Made by a program: the position numbers and the translations under genes. Positions 50,280-59,639 of a stretch of 64,000 bases of DNA are shown here, one piece after another. Position 1 is the stretch's first letter; each line of letters opens with the position of its first letter. Source of the stretch: Streptococcus moroccensis (lineage in GTDB: Bacteria; Bacillota; Bacilli; Lactobacillales; Streptococcaceae); contig NZ_JAUSTM010000008.1 in the NCBI RefSeq assembly GCF_030812835.1, positions 34,360 through 98,359 on the forward strand. Direction: 5' to 3'. The notes beneath the pieces were generated by a model. The model saw nothing but the letters and a program-made list of their open reading frames with translations. It searched no databases and was not told the origin of the DNA.

Positions 50280-51476
50280 TTAAGCTTCGATTTCAGTAAC
50301 CATACCTGAACCAACAGTACGTCCACCCTCACGGATAGAGAATGTAGTACCTTGTTCTACGGCGATTGGGTGGATAAGTTCAACTGAGATAGTGACGTTA
50401 TCACCTGGCATTACCATTTCAGTACCTGCTGGCAACTCGATTGAACCAGTTACGTCAGTTGTACGGAAGTAGAACTGTGGACGGTAGTTGTTGAAGAATG
50501 GCGTATGACGACCACCTTCTTCTTTAGACAAGATATAAACTTCGCCCTTGAATTTAGTGTGTGGGTTGATTGAACCTGGTTTCGCAATAACTTGACCACG
50601 TTCGATTTCGTCACGTTGTACACCACGGAGAAGGATACCTACGTTATCGCCGGCAAGACCTTCGTCAAGTTGTTTACGGAACATTTCAACACCAGTAACA
50701 ACGGCTTTAGTAGTTTCTTCTTTGATACCAACGATTTCGATTTCATCGTTGACACGAACAGTACCACGGTCGATACGACCTGAAGCAACTGTACCACGAC
50801 CAGTGATAGAGAATACGTCCTCGACTGGCAACAAGAGTGGCTTGTCAGTGTCGCGTTCTGGCTCTTCGATGTACTCATCAACAGTGTTCATCAATTCCAT
50901 GATGATGTCTTCGAATTTAGTATCACCTTCAAGCGCTTTAAGAGCTGAACCTTGGATAACTGGAAGATCGTCACCTGGGAAGTCGTATTCAGACAAGAGG
51001 TCACGGATTTCCATTTCAACCAATTCAAGCAATTCTTCATCGTCAACAAGGTCAACTTTGTTCATGAAGACGATAAGGCGTTTAACACCAACCTGACGTG
51101 AAAGCAAGATGTGCTCACGAGTTTGTGGCATAGGACCATCAGTTGAAGCAACTACGAGGATCGCACCGTCCATTTGGGCAGCACCAGTGATCATGTTTTT
51201 AACGTAGTCCGCGTGTCCTGGGGCGTCAATATGCGCATAGTGACGTTTTTCAGTTTCGTACTCAACGTGTGCAGTGTTGATAGTGATACCGCGTTCGCGT
51301 TCTTCTGGAGCAGCATCGATAGACGCATAGTCTTTAGGTTGGTTAACTGAAGATGGAAGACGACGTGCCAATACAGTCGTGATCGCAGCAGTCAAAGTAG
51401 TTTTACCGTGGTCGACGTGACCGATAGTACCAATGTTAACGTGTGGTTTACTACGGTCGTATTTTTCTTTTGCCAT
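50280..51476 (-). CDS. tuf: elongation factor Tu
   Basis: 398 aa from [16 protein letters not shown] at 51476; the frame extends 6 codons upstream. EF-Tu carries aminoacyl-tRNA to the ribosome. G1 [10 protein letters not shown]3 DAPGHADY and G4 NKVD are intact, followed by domains 2 and 3. Codon use is highly biased. It has a consensus promoter and a strong terminator, so it is monocistronic. Confidence 0.98.
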   Translation of the reverse strand: MAKEKYDRSKPHVNIGTIGHVDHGKTTLTAAITTVLARRLPSSVNQPKDYASIDAAPEERERGITINTAHVEYETEKRHYAHIDAPGHADYVKNMITGAAQMDGAILVVASTDGPMPQTREHILLSRQVGVKRLIVFMNKVDLVDDEELLELVEMEIRDLLSEYDFPGDDLPVIQGSALKALEGDTKFEDIIMELMNTVDEYIEEPERDTDKPLLLPVEDVFSITGRGTVASGRIDRGTVRVNDEIEIVGIKEETTKAVVTGVEMFRKQLDEGLAGDNVGILLRGVQRDEIERGQVIAKPGSINPHTKFKGEVYILSKEEGGRHTPFFNNYRPQFYFRTTDVTGSIELPAGTEMVMPGDNVTISVELIHPIAVEQGTTFSIREGGRTVGSGMVTEIEA

Positions 51477-51548
51477 TTGAGTAAAAGCCTCCAATAAAAT
51501 ATATTTTATAGATAGACAGTAGGCATTACAGTCTAACTTTACCTTACT

Positions 51549-51576
51549 ATTCTATCAAATTACAGTTAAAATGCAA
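51549..51576 (-). promoter_or_regulatory. sigma-70 promoter of tuf
   Basis: -35 TTGCAT (51576-51571), 16-nt spacer, -10 TAGAAT (51554-51549) on the minus strand. Confidence 0.75.
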
Positions 51577-51599
51577 GTCTTTTACCTGAATTTCCAATA

Positions 51600-52658
51600 T
51601 TATTCTTGATCAAGGAGATAATAGGGCTCGTTTTCGATACTTGCACCAATGGAAGAGGCATATACCCAGTCGGCACTTTCCAGTTGCGCAAAGTCTTCCG
51701 CTCTTCCTGTTAGGATAACGCCGGAAAACTCTAGTTTGTTCCTGTCTTCTTCTTTGGTTATATCAAGAGTCTCGAATTTTTCAAGGTACTTTTCTATATC
51801 ATCACGAGGTCGCGTATCGTTATAAGTCGCATCCCCTGGAGCTTCCAGAACAGCTTTAAGGTTTGTAAGAAAGGCATCTACAGCTTTTGTAGCCATCGCT
51901 TCTTGGTCTGGTTGTCCTCCTTCTTTTGCTGATTCTTTCAAAGCATTTTGGGCTGCTTGTTCATCTACATACTCTTCTCTGGTAAAGCCTTGGGCATCCG
52001 TACCATATAAGCTATTCATAGACCAAGTGCTACTGTCGCCTTTTGACGTAGTTCCAATCCAGTACCAGTTGGTTTTGAGGTCATTAGGAATCATGGCATT
52101 GATGTCATTGAGTGTGTAGGGTTTGTCAAAGGTAATGGCAACTTCGACCAATTGATTTTTCATATCGCTAACCAAGGGTAATTCTTGTGTCGGGGTTGCA
52201 ATCACATCGCCTTCTGATTGTTTTTGAGCATTGATATTATAAAATTGAGGGATTTTTTGATTGGTTTCCAAGTTTAGCCGTTTTTCATCGTGATAATAAC
52301 CAGAACGATGGTCTAAGACTGTTCCAGCCCATTCTCCACCAAAGAGTGAAAAATTGCTCTCATAAGTCGAATCATAAACAGGAACACCATAAATGTCCTT
52401 TGCCCTTGAACCCTTGATGCCACCATGGAACATATCCCCACCGTTTGCGCCCCAGGTATAGGTTGAGGTATTCGGATAAGCCACGGACTCCACCAATTCA
52501 ATCGTATGGACAACCTCCCAGGCCTTGTTGCTAATCAGACGACTGGTCATCATCTTCGCTCCAATATAAACGAGACCGATGGTCAAAACAGACAAAGCCA
52601 CTGTGAGCAGGCGATTTTTTTGCTTTCTTTTTTTTGTTAAGATTTCAAATGTTTCCAT
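51600..52658 (-). CDS. anti-sigma factor (sigma factor regulator N/C domains)
   Basis: 352 aa. A short cytoplasmic N-terminus (METFEILTKKRKQKNR) is followed by one membrane helix (about 17-36) and a long extracellular domain. This is the YhdL-like layout, in which the N-terminal part holds the sigma factor. The gene overlaps the ECF sigma gene by 14 bp, which is the best evidence for its role. The extracellular part (YGVPVYDSTYESNFSLFGGE and onward) presumably senses an envelope signal. The signal itself is unknown. Confidence 0.82.
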   Translation of the reverse strand: METFEILTKKRKQKNRLLTVALSVLTIGLVYIGAKMMTSRLISNKAWEVVHTIELVESVAYPNTSTYTWGANGGDMFHGGIKGSRAKDIYGVPVYDSTYESNFSLFGGEWAGTVLDHRSGYYHDEKRLNLETNQKIPQFYNINAQKQSEGDVIATPTQELPLVSDMKNQLVEVAITFDKPYTLNDINAMIPNDLKTNWYWIGTTSKGDSSTWSMNSLYGTDAQGFTREEYVDEQAAQNALKESAKEGGQPDQEAMATKAVDAFLTNLKAVLEAPGDATYNDTRPRDDIEKYLEKFETLDITKEEDRNKLEFSGVILTGRAEDFAQLESADWVYASSIGASIENEPYYLLDQE

Positions 52659-53148
52659 CCTGATACCCTTCTTTCTCTAATAAGTGTTTTAGTGTTTGCC
52701 GCCCTCGCATGAGGTCTATCTTGACCTTGCTTTGTGACGCTCCTCTGATATGCGCAATCTCTTTAACGGAGAACCCTTGGAAATAATAGAGCTCAACTGA
52801 GATGCGTTGGTCTTGATTGAGTTTTTTAACCATTTCCAAAATAAATTCACCATCAACGTCATCGTAATAAACCAGACTATCTTTGGTAAAAAATTCCTTT
52901 TGTAAAATGTCCCGATAGGTTTTATCACGCCTGTATAGATCAATATAGCGTCTGATAGCTGTCCGATACATCCAAGACCGTAGTTTTGAAGCAGGAAGGA
53001 CAAACTCACTCTCCAGAAGGCGAACAAACACATCCTGCGTCACATCTTGAGCATCTGCAGGCGAAACACCAGACATGACCAAATATGCAATGATTTCACG
53101 GGCCCATGCTATCAATTCTTTTTCATAATCATCCAGTTGAATCGCCAT
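52645..53148 (-). CDS. ECF-type RNA polymerase sigma factor
   Basis: 167 aa. Sigma region 2 (about 10-78) with ADAQDVTQDVFVRLLE and RSWMYRTAIRRYIDLYRR, and region 4 (about 110-160) with FQGFSVKEIAHIRGASQSKVKIDLMRGRQ. Region 3 is absent, as in ECF factors. I take the ATG at 53148; a GTG precedes it directly. ECF factors are uncommon in streptococci. The upstream DNA carries an ECF-like promoter, suggesting autoregulation. Confidence 0.88.
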   Translation of the reverse strand: MAIQLDDYEKELIAWAREIIAYLVMSGVSPADAQDVTQDVFVRLLESEFVLPASKLRSWMYRTAIRRYIDLYRRDKTYRDILQKEFFTKDSLVYYDDVDGEFILEMVKKLNQDQRISVELYYFQGFSVKEIAHIRGASQSKVKIDLMRGRQTLKHLLEKEGYQDGNI

Positions 53149-53168
53149 CACTTCCTTTCTTCACTAGT

Positions 53169-53197
53169 ATAACGAATAAGAAGGACACTTGGTTACA
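53169..53197 (-). promoter_or_regulatory. candidate ECF-sigma promoter of the sigma/anti-sigma operon
   Basis: TGTAACC (53197-53191), 16-nt spacer, CGTTAT (53174-53169) on the minus strand. AAC in the -35 and CGT in the -10 match the general ECF form (TGAAAC - 16/17 - CGTC in Bacillus SigM). A TTATACT at the same place may also work with the main sigma factor. Confidence 0.5.
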
Positions 53198-53210
53198 CTT
53201 TTTTCAAAAA

Positions 53211-53342
53211 AAGGGAGTGGGACAAAAATCGGTAACCGAACAGGTTCGATTTTGTCGTCCCACCCCCGCACAGTTGATTAGGGCTCTAAAAGCTGATGAA
53301 ATCAGCGAATTAGAGACCAATCAACCACTGCGTCTTGTTTAA
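53211..53342. repeat. streptococcal intergenic hairpin element (GTGGGAC type), copy 1
   Basis: Two hairpins: GTGGGAC/GTCCCAC around an ATCG/CGAT inner stem (53217-53262), and GTTGAT...GCTCTAA/TTAGAG...AATCAAC (about 53273-53326) with AGCTGAT/ATCAGC inside. This form recurs between genes in many streptococci. A diverged copy is at 60525-60630. Confidence 0.7.
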
Positions 53343-53406
53343 CTGATGATAAATTATTAGAAGGCTAGGACTTTTTTCCCAGCCTCTAAACGGTTAGGGG
53401 CGCGCA

Positions 53407-56103
53407 TCAACCTGAATTGCGTAGCCCTGTTGCCACACCGTTAATAGTCGTGTGGATTAGTTTTCGAACTTCTTCTTCAGGCATACCGCTTCGAATACGC
53501 TTGATGAGTTCAATTTGTAAGTAATTTAAGATATTGAAATAAGGCATGCGGTATTCCAGACTGGCTTTTAAGAAGGCATTTTCTGCCAAAAGCTCTTCTT
53601 CATCTTCAATAGCTAAAATAACATTTTTGGTCAATTGCCATTCGTCTAATATGGTATGGAAAACACTTCGTACCTCATCGGTCTCACAAAGTTGAGCGTA
53701 TTTAAAGGCGATATTCATATTGGTTTTAGAAAGCACCATATCAACATTTGACAGAAGAGATTTAAAGAACGGCCAATTACGATACATCTTTTGCAGAAGG
53801 GCCAAGTTTTTCTCATCCTTATCGATAAAGTGTTTAAAGCTTGAACCAACGCCATACCAACCTGGTAGCATCACTCGGTTTTGAGACCATGAGAAAACCC
53901 ACGGAATGGCTCGCAAGCCACCAATATCGGTAATGGTTTTACGGGCTGCCGGCCGTGACCCAATATTCAACTTGGAAATGGACTGAATCGGACTTGCTTC
54001 AAAGAAGTAATCATAAAACTCAGGGGTTTCAAATACCAAATCACGGTAGATTTTGTTACTATCTGCGACAATTTCATCCATAACATCTTCATACTGGTGC
54101 CAAGGACTCACATCGCTTGCCGTAGTTGACACCATACGATCTAGTGTCGCCGATAGTAACATTTCAAAGTTGAAATAAGCAGCATCTTTATTGCCATACT
54201 TGTTACCGATCACTTCCCCTTGCTCTGTTAAACGAATGCGGTCGTTAATAGATCCAAAAGGTTGTGAGGTGATCGCATCATAGGACGGCCCACCACCACG
54301 GCCAACCGTACCACCACGACCATGGAAGAAGGTGATATTCACACCAAATTGATCACCGATACGTGTGAGATCAAGCTGTGCCTTATAAAGGGTCCAGCCT
54401 GAGGCAAGATAGCCACCATCTTTATTAGAGTCTGAATAGCCTAGCATGACTTCTTGATAGCCTTTATTAGCAGCAATCCAGTTTTGAACCATTGGAATCT
54501 GTAAGTATTCCGTCATGATAGGGTTAGCATTTTCTAAGTCTTCAATCGTTTCAAAGAGTGGTACGATTTGGACTCGGGCAGTTTCAGCGTCAACCAAGCC
54601 AGCTTCTTTGAGCATGATAGCCAATTCCAACATGTCAGAGACGCTTTCTGTATGAGAAATGATCGTCTGTTTAATGACATCTTCACCAAGTTTATCCTTG
54701 AGGTCACGCGCCATTCGGAAAATGTCCAATTCACCCGCCAACAACTCTGATTTTTCAGCATGCGTGGCCGATAAAATACGAGGATCCTCTGATAATTGTT
54801 TTAGCAGAAGAGATACCTTGTCTTCTTCAGATAAGCTGGAGTAATTTGGAACAATATTAGCTGTTGCTAATAACTCCGCTACACACGCTTCATGGACAGA
54901 AGAATCTTGACGCATATCGATAGATGCCAAAAAGAAGCCAAACACTTCAACAGCCTCTAATATCTCTGTGAATGTGCCTGAAACAAGGTTTTCAGCCTGA
55001 TTGTCGATCAGGGAATCACGAATGGCGTGAAGGTCTTTTTTAAACTCCGTTACATCATCATAACGGGGAGTTAAATCCTGATCATAAAGGAGATAGGACC
55101 GTGTGTTTTGAATGTTTTCACGAATGTAATGAAAAGCTTTACGGTAAGGCTCTTTTTCGCGGTAAACGGATGCATCATTTGAGATATCTGCTAAGTGCTC
55201 TACGGCCTCACTCGTCGCCACAAAACTAGATGATAAGGCAATTTCTCGGTAAAGCTCATAAAGTTTTTGGTCATAAAAATTAAGGATAACTTCAGCTTGT
55301 GTGAGAGCAGACTTTCTTAAGGTCTTAGCTGTTACAAATGGGTTGCCATCACGGTCACCACCAACCCACATGCCCATCCGAATAGGGCGTGGATTTTCAA
55401 GGTGAATGCCGTTTTGACCGGCTAGTCGCTTGTATTCTGTATTGAGGTTTGTAATGGCTTTAATGATGGAAAAATCATAGTAGGACATGACATTGGTAAT
55501 TTCGTTAGTGACCTTGAGTTTTTTCTCACGAATCATATCCGTCTGTAACATAATCTCTATGTACCGTCTCAGATCAGCATACCATTTGTCCTCATTAACC
55601 AGACCCAAGGCAATATCTCGGTGTTTGCGTAAAAGCCCATGCAGGTGGTTGGTCAATTCCAACATGGTTTCGCGCTGAACTTGGGTGGGATGGGCCGTCA
55701 AAACCGGAACGACATGGACATTTTCTAAGATGGTTTCAGCATCATCAGCCTTGGCTACCATTTCAATGGTAGAGGATAGTCTTCCGAGATAATCTTCTTT
55801 ATTGTTGTTTTTTCGGTTGATTTCATAGGCTAAATCAACATCCTCAGAAATATTAATTAAAAGTGGCAAAATGGAAAAATAACGGCCAATGATATCCATT
55901 TCTTGACTTGTCAAAGATTCTACTAAGCGGTCTAACTCTGGAGAATGATCCAAGGATGCCAGTTTTTTGAGTTGCTGAATTTTGGCAAAGGCAACCGGAT
56001 CTACAAGCCTTTCCGTTGCTTCGTCTAGTATTTTTGTTAAAATCTCAACTTCTTCTCTTATGATTTGTTTGCTACTATTGCTCTCTAATGTTTGACTGGC
56101 CAT
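53407..56103 (-). CDS. ppc: phosphoenolpyruvate carboxylase
   Basis: 898 aa from [11 protein letters not shown] at 56103, where TGAGGAG lies 7 nt upstream; the frame continues open to 56169. It carboxylates PEP to oxaloacetate, which feeds aspartate synthesis in organisms lacking a full TCA cycle. Active-site motifs [15 protein letters not shown] (near 130-144), [10 protein letters not shown] and [14 protein letters not shown] are present. It is next to ftsW and tuf, as in other streptococci. Confidence 0.97.
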   Translation of the reverse strand: MASQTLESNSSKQIIREEVEILTKILDEATERLVDPVAFAKIQQLKKLASLDHSPELDRLVESLTSQEMDIIGRYFSILPLLINISEDVDLAYEINRKNNNKEDYLGRLSSTIEMVAKADDAETILENVHVVPVLTAHPTQVQRETMLELTNHLHGLLRKHRDIALGLVNEDKWYADLRRYIEIMLQTDMIREKKLKVTNEITNVMSYYDFSIIKAITNLNTEYKRLAGQNGIHLENPRPIRMGMWVGGDRDGNPFVTAKTLRKSALTQAEVILNFYDQKLYELYREIALSSSFVATSEAVEHLADISNDASVYREKEPYRKAFHYIRENIQNTRSYLLYDQDLTPRYDDVTEFKKDLHAIRDSLIDNQAENLVSGTFTEILEAVEVFGFFLASIDMRQDSSVHEACVAELLATANIVPNYSSLSEEDKVSLLLKQLSEDPRILSATHAEKSELLAGELDIFRMARDLKDKLGEDVIKQTIISHTESVSDMLELAIMLKEAGLVDAETARVQIVPLFETIEDLENANPIMTEYLQIPMVQNWIAANKGYQEVMLGYSDSNKDGGYLASGWTLYKAQLDLTRIGDQFGVNITFFHGRGGTVGRGGGPSYDAITSQPFGSINDRIRLTEQGEVIGNKYGNKDAAYFNFEMLLSATLDRMVSTTASDVSPWHQYEDVMDEIVADSNKIYRDLVFETPEFYDYFFEASPIQSISKLNIGSRPAARKTITDIGGLRAIPWVFSWSQNRVMLPGWYGVGSSFKHFIDKDEKNLALLQKMYRNWPFFKSLLSNVDMVLSKTNMNIAFKYAQLCETDEVRSVFHTILDEWQLTKNVILAIEDEEELLAENAFLKASLEYRMPYFNILNYLQIELIKRIRSGMPEEEVRKLIHTTINGVATGLRNSG

Positions 56104-56190
56104 GACAAAACTCCTCAAGTGTTTTTTTTGTGTTTTTTCTATCATACCATTTTTTTTGAAAATTGGCACGATTTATTGTGGTATTTTCAG

Positions 56191-56232
56191 AAAAAAACAA
56201 AAGCCATTTTCTTAAATCGAAAATAGCTTTTT
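56191..56232 (-). terminator. intrinsic terminator of ftsW
   Basis: AAAAGCTATTTTC pairs with GAAAATGGCTTTT (one G-T pair), followed by a T-run on the minus strand. Confidence 0.75.
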
Positions 56233-56261
56233 GTTATGACATTCTTTATAATATATTTCTA

Positions 56262-57476
56262 CTAATACTGACTGACTTCCAGCTCACGCTCTAAGGCATC
56301 TCTTTTCTCACTAGCATCAATATTAAGGACAAAGGCGATCGCTAAAGACAGGGTCAACAAGCTATTACCCCCCTGTGATAAGAAGGGAAACGTAACACCA
56401 GTTGAAGGAATCAAGCCTGACATACCACCAATATTGATAAAAGTTCCCATCAGTAGCATCCCACCAATTCCTAAAGCCATCATGGCATTGAAGGAATTTT
56501 TAGCCCGAATTCCAACCAAGAAAATACGTAAAATAAGGAAAAACAGCAAGGCTAAAACCAGACCAGCTCCAATAAGCCCCAACTCTTCAATCACAATGGA
56601 AAAGACAAAATCCGTATGTGCTTCCGGTAAAAAACCATTTTTTTGAATCGAATTGCCTAAGCCCCGGCCAAACCAGCCACCGTTAACAATAGCATAGTAG
56701 GAATTGGTCAACTGCAGTCCAGCGCCTTGAGGATCCGCAAAGGGATCAAAAAAGGCTTCAAACCGTCTAGCAACATAACCAAAGACTGGAATCTTTGTCA
56801 TGACATCGACACCGACAATCCAGATCAAGCCAAGAAAAGATCCTGCTCCAAGTACGATTGATCCAAGAATGACCTGAAACCAACGATGTCCTATCCCAGA
56901 TACCGAAACCATAATGGCAATGGTCAACACGACGATTACAGCATTCCCTAGGTCAGGCATGATAACAACGAGTCCGACCAAAATCCCCGATATAATGCGC
57001 CAATCGTTAAGCGATCGTGGGATGATTTGGTTTTCCGTAATCACTTGATAATCATACTTAGCAATTAAATCTTCTTTACTGGCAAATTTAAAGGCCAAGT
57101 ACCAGACGATAATCAATTTGAGGTACTCTGCCGGTTGAAGCGTAATGGGACCGAGACTCAACCAGCCATAAGCACCATTTCGTGTTTCCCCGAAGAAGCG
57201 GGCCAATATAAGTAGGATCGTTTCCACAAATATAACGATTGCTATAATCTTACTATTACCCAAGAAGGTCAGCTTCATCCGATAGATTACCCATAAAAGC
57301 ACCAGGCTTATCCCAAAGAAGAGGGCCTGGTTTTTGACTAAACTAAAGGGATCTGTCCCACTCAATACTGAACTTGCACTGGTTGTTGAATACACAATAA
57401 TTAAGCCCAATACCGATAGAATCAGGTAGGGCAGTAAGATAGAGTAATTCAACAGGTGCCGTTTATCAATCTTCAT
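56262..57476 (-). CDS. ftsW: FtsW/RodA/SpoVE family peptidoglycan polymerase (FtsW)
   Basis: 404 aa with ten membrane segments. The SEDS family residues lie in NGAYGWLSLGPITLQPAEYLKL and in the large loop with YAIVNGGWFGRGLGNSIQK; FPFLSQGGNSLLTLSLAIAFVLNI ends the domain. It polymerises septal glycan with a class B PBP. The assignment to FtsW rather than RodA rests on its place beside ppc. An extended -10 (TGCTATAAT) is at 57514-57519. Confidence 0.9.
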   Translation of the reverse strand: MKIDKRHLLNYSILLPYLILSVLGLIIVYSTTSASSVLSGTDPFSLVKNQALFFGISLVLLWVIYRMKLTFLGNSKIIAIVIFVETILLILARFFGETRNGAYGWLSLGPITLQPAEYLKLIIVWYLAFKFASKEDLIAKYDYQVITENQIIPRSLNDWRIISGILVGLVVIMPDLGNAVIVVLTIAIMVSVSGIGHRWFQVILGSIVLGAGSFLGLIWIVGVDVMTKIPVFGYVARRFEAFFDPFADPQGAGLQLTNSYYAIVNGGWFGRGLGNSIQKNGFLPEAHTDFVFSIVIEELGLIGAGLVLALLFFLILRIFLVGIRAKNSFNAMMALGIGGMLLMGTFINIGGMSGLIPSTGVTFPFLSQGGNSLLTLSLAIAFVLNIDASEKRDALERELEVSQY

Positions 57477-57609
57477 TCTTCACCGTGTCTCATTTCATTT
57501 AATGGTAACCTTTATTATAGCATTTTTCATTGCAGAAACAAACCGGAAAGGAAAGTTTGTGGTAAAATAAGAGTCACCAAGCATTGCAAAAACGAAGGAG
57601 ATTAAGGCC

Positions 57610-58095
57610 ATGACAGATATTTACCAAATTCCCATCGAAACCCAAGATGGCACTCAAATAACACTGAATTCTTATCAAAACAAAGTCCTTTTGATTGTCA
57701 ATACAGCTACAGGTTGTGGGTTAACCCCTCAGTATGAAGGACTGCAACAGCTCTATGACAAGTATCAGGCGCATGGCCTTGAAATCCTTGATTTTCCTTG
57801 CAACCAATTTATGAACCAAGCACCTGGAACAGATACGGAAATCAATCAATTTTGCCAGCTCAACTACCAGACCAGCTTTCCTCGCTTTAAAAAAATTGCT
57901 GTTAACGGCAAAGAAGCCTCACCGCTGTTTGTTTACCTCAAGGAGCAACAATCTGATCCTCTCTTAGGTAAAGCTATTAAATGGAACTTTACCAAATTTT
58001 TGGTCGATAGAGATGGGCAAGTCGTCAACCGCTTCAGCCCACAAACCGAACCTGAAAAAATAGAAGAATCCATAAAGGAATTGTTAGGATTATAA
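57610..58095 (+). CDS. gpo: glutathione peroxidase family protein
   Basis: 161 aa thioredoxin-fold peroxidase. The peroxidatic Cys36 is in VNTATGCGLTPQY, and the family motif LDFPCNQF (60-67) and IKWNFTKFLVDRDG follow. It uses Cys, not selenocysteine, and contains a second cysteine in the FPCNQF helix, so it may draw on thioredoxin rather than glutathione. AAGGAG precedes the ATG. The native terminator now flanks copy C of the repeated element. Confidence 0.92.
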   Translation: MTDIYQIPIETQDGTQITLNSYQNKVLLIVNTATGCGLTPQYEGLQQLYDKYQAHGLEILDFPCNQFMNQAPGTDTEINQFCQLNYQTSFPRFKKIAVNGKEASPLFVYLKEQQSDPLLGKAIKWNFTKFLVDRDGQVVNRFSPQTEPEKIEESIKELLGL

Positions 58096-58098
58096 TAC

Positions 58099-58568
58099 AA
58101 AGAGCCCTAGGCGTCTTTGTAAGCGTAGACAAACCATATTTTCTGTAGTAATAATACTTAAAAGGTCGCTTAATGATTTTAAATTAATGGATTTTTAGCG
58201 AGCGTGGCGAGCAAAAACAGAAACTTTCCGCTGTGATAAAAAAGAGCCTGAAGCGCAATAGTTTCAGGCTCTCGGTAGTTTTGGGGTGAAATAGTCCAGT
58301 GGAGTAAAAAGGTTCAGTGAACGTTTTTAGCCCGTCTTCCTAAAAATGAGAAGAGACGGTCAGGTCTGAGCTTGGAAATGAAAAAGCGAAGAAGGCTCAA
58401 AACTTAGGTTTGCTTTAACAGTCTGGGAGACTGTTAAAGGTTGGAAATAGACCAAGCGATAGCTTGAGTCAGACGTCCGAAGGAAGTCGCTACCGTCCGT
58501 TATCACCTAAGGAAAGTTTCAAAAATGACTTTGTCTTCAATCTGAAAAGAGGCCTAGGCCTCTTTTTT
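58099..58568 (+). repeat. structured three-copy element, copy C, with flanking duplicated terminators
   Basis: The element proper spans about 58119-58544. Its ends are GTAGACAAA (58125-58133) and TTTGTCTTC (58530-58538) followed by AATCTG. The core stems are the same as in copies A and B. It is longer because extra hairpins are inserted in the interior, for example CTTTAACAGTC/GACTGTTAAAG and CCGTCTTC/GAAGAGACGG. The flanks AAAGAG-N-CCTAGG-N-N-TCTTT are shared (18 of 21); only the right copy has perfect arms and a T-run. No gene lies in this 493-bp gap. Confidence 0.85.
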
Positions 58569-58588
58569 GCAGGGGGTTCCCCTTAGGT

Positions 58589-58996
58589 TTAGTTAAAGGT
58601 TTCTAGGTAAAATTCGACCTTATCATTAGCCTTTAATTCATAGCTTTCGGCACCAACTTCAGCCATTTGCTCATTTACAGTGTACATCCAATAGGTGTTC
58701 TTACTTGGGTCTTGGCTAACCCCATCAATCACAGTCACCATTCCATCTTCTTCTTCGATGGTGAAGTTATTTTCCAGAACATCCATCACGGAATCCCCGA
58801 CTTCAAAAGCAACTTCTTTTTCCGTTGTATTTCCATCCGCAGTTATCAAAAACTGGGCTTGTGCTGTTTGGGTGTCACTGGTTTCTACACTTTCTGAAGC
58901 CGTTGACGACGTCGATGACCCTGTTGATGGTGAACTGCAAGCCACTAAGGTCGTTAGCGCTAGTACGATTGATAAGTTAGAAATAACCTTTTTCAT
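58589..58996 (-). CDS. DUF4430 domain lipoprotein
   Basis: 135 aa. The signal peptide ends in the lipobox LVAC (Cys20), so Lgt should lipidate it. A Ser/Thr-rich linker (21-45) leads to a DUF4430 domain resembling the C-terminal domain of cobalamin-binding proteins (VGDSVMDVLENNF, NTYWMYTVNE). It overlaps the ECF S-component gene by 20 bp, so it probably presents a ligand to that transporter. The ligand is not proven. Confidence 0.87.
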   Translation of the reverse strand: MKKVISNLSIVLALTTLVACSSPSTGSSTSSTASESVETSDTQTAQAQFLITADGNTTEKEVAFEVGDSVMDVLENNFTIEEEDGMVTVIDGVSQDPSKNTYWMYTVNEQMAEVGAESYELKANDKVEFYLETFN

Positions 58997-59483
58997 GGTT
59001 AAAAAATCTCCTTAAGCTAAAAAATAATGCAGGATAAAAACAAACCGTTGAGACAGCATGAACAACATCAAAGGACAAACCGTTTATCAGGTACGGCCAA
59101 AGTCTTCCGCCGTAGGTTAAACAGGAAAAGATTCCTATGACCAGACTATAGATAAAAGGCATCACTCCGGAAAGAAGGCTTTGCATCGGAAGTGTCTTTT
59201 CTTTTTGACGAAATAAAACCTTATTGAAGCCTTTCCATATCACTAGCACAACAGCATAAGCTATGATTTGCCATAAGACCCATATCCCAAAACCTAAATA
59301 AAAACCCGTCACCAACATCGTTAGTGATGCAATGGTAACCACATGCCAAAAGGGCAGATAGTTAAGCAGCAGTAAAAAAAGGGCTGTAATTGGCTTGATA
59401 TTAGGAAAAGGACCAAATAGCAAACGTAAGGCAACACATAGGCTGGCTAAAATTGCAATCCTCGCCATTTCTCTCACTGTCAT
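58977..59483 (-). CDS. ECF transporter S component
   Basis: 168 aa, five to six membrane helices, with the S-component hallmark of small hydrophobic helices and the opening RIAILASLCVALRLLFGPFPNIKP. It should use a shared EcfAA'T energising module encoded elsewhere. The ligand is unknown; pairing with a DUF4430 lipoprotein suggests a cobalamin-like or other vitamin ligand. No riboswitch fits into the short upstream gap. Confidence 0.85.
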   Translation of the reverse strand: MTVREMARIAILASLCVALRLLFGPFPNIKPITALFLLLLNYLPFWHVVTIASLTMLVTGFYLGFGIWVLWQIIAYAVVLVIWKGFNKVLFRQKEKTLPMQSLLSGVMPFIYSLVIGIFSCLTYGGRLWPYLINGLSFDVVHAVSTVCFYPALFFSLRRFFNHEKGYF

Positions 59484-59639
59484 GGTCTATTTTTATTCCT
59501 TTCTCATCTAAATGTAGAGGAATTCGCAAAAGATGTCAAGAACTTTTCATGATATCCCGCTGTTTGTGCTCTTTTTTTTGATTTATTTGTGAAATTAGGA
59601 TAAAATGATAGGGATGAAAAAAAGATTAAACCCTTATTT

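Noticed and set aside
59484..59600. Cobalamin riboswitch before the ECF S-component
   Set aside because: The gap is about 120 bp, is used by the divergent lysozyme promoter and contains no B12-box.
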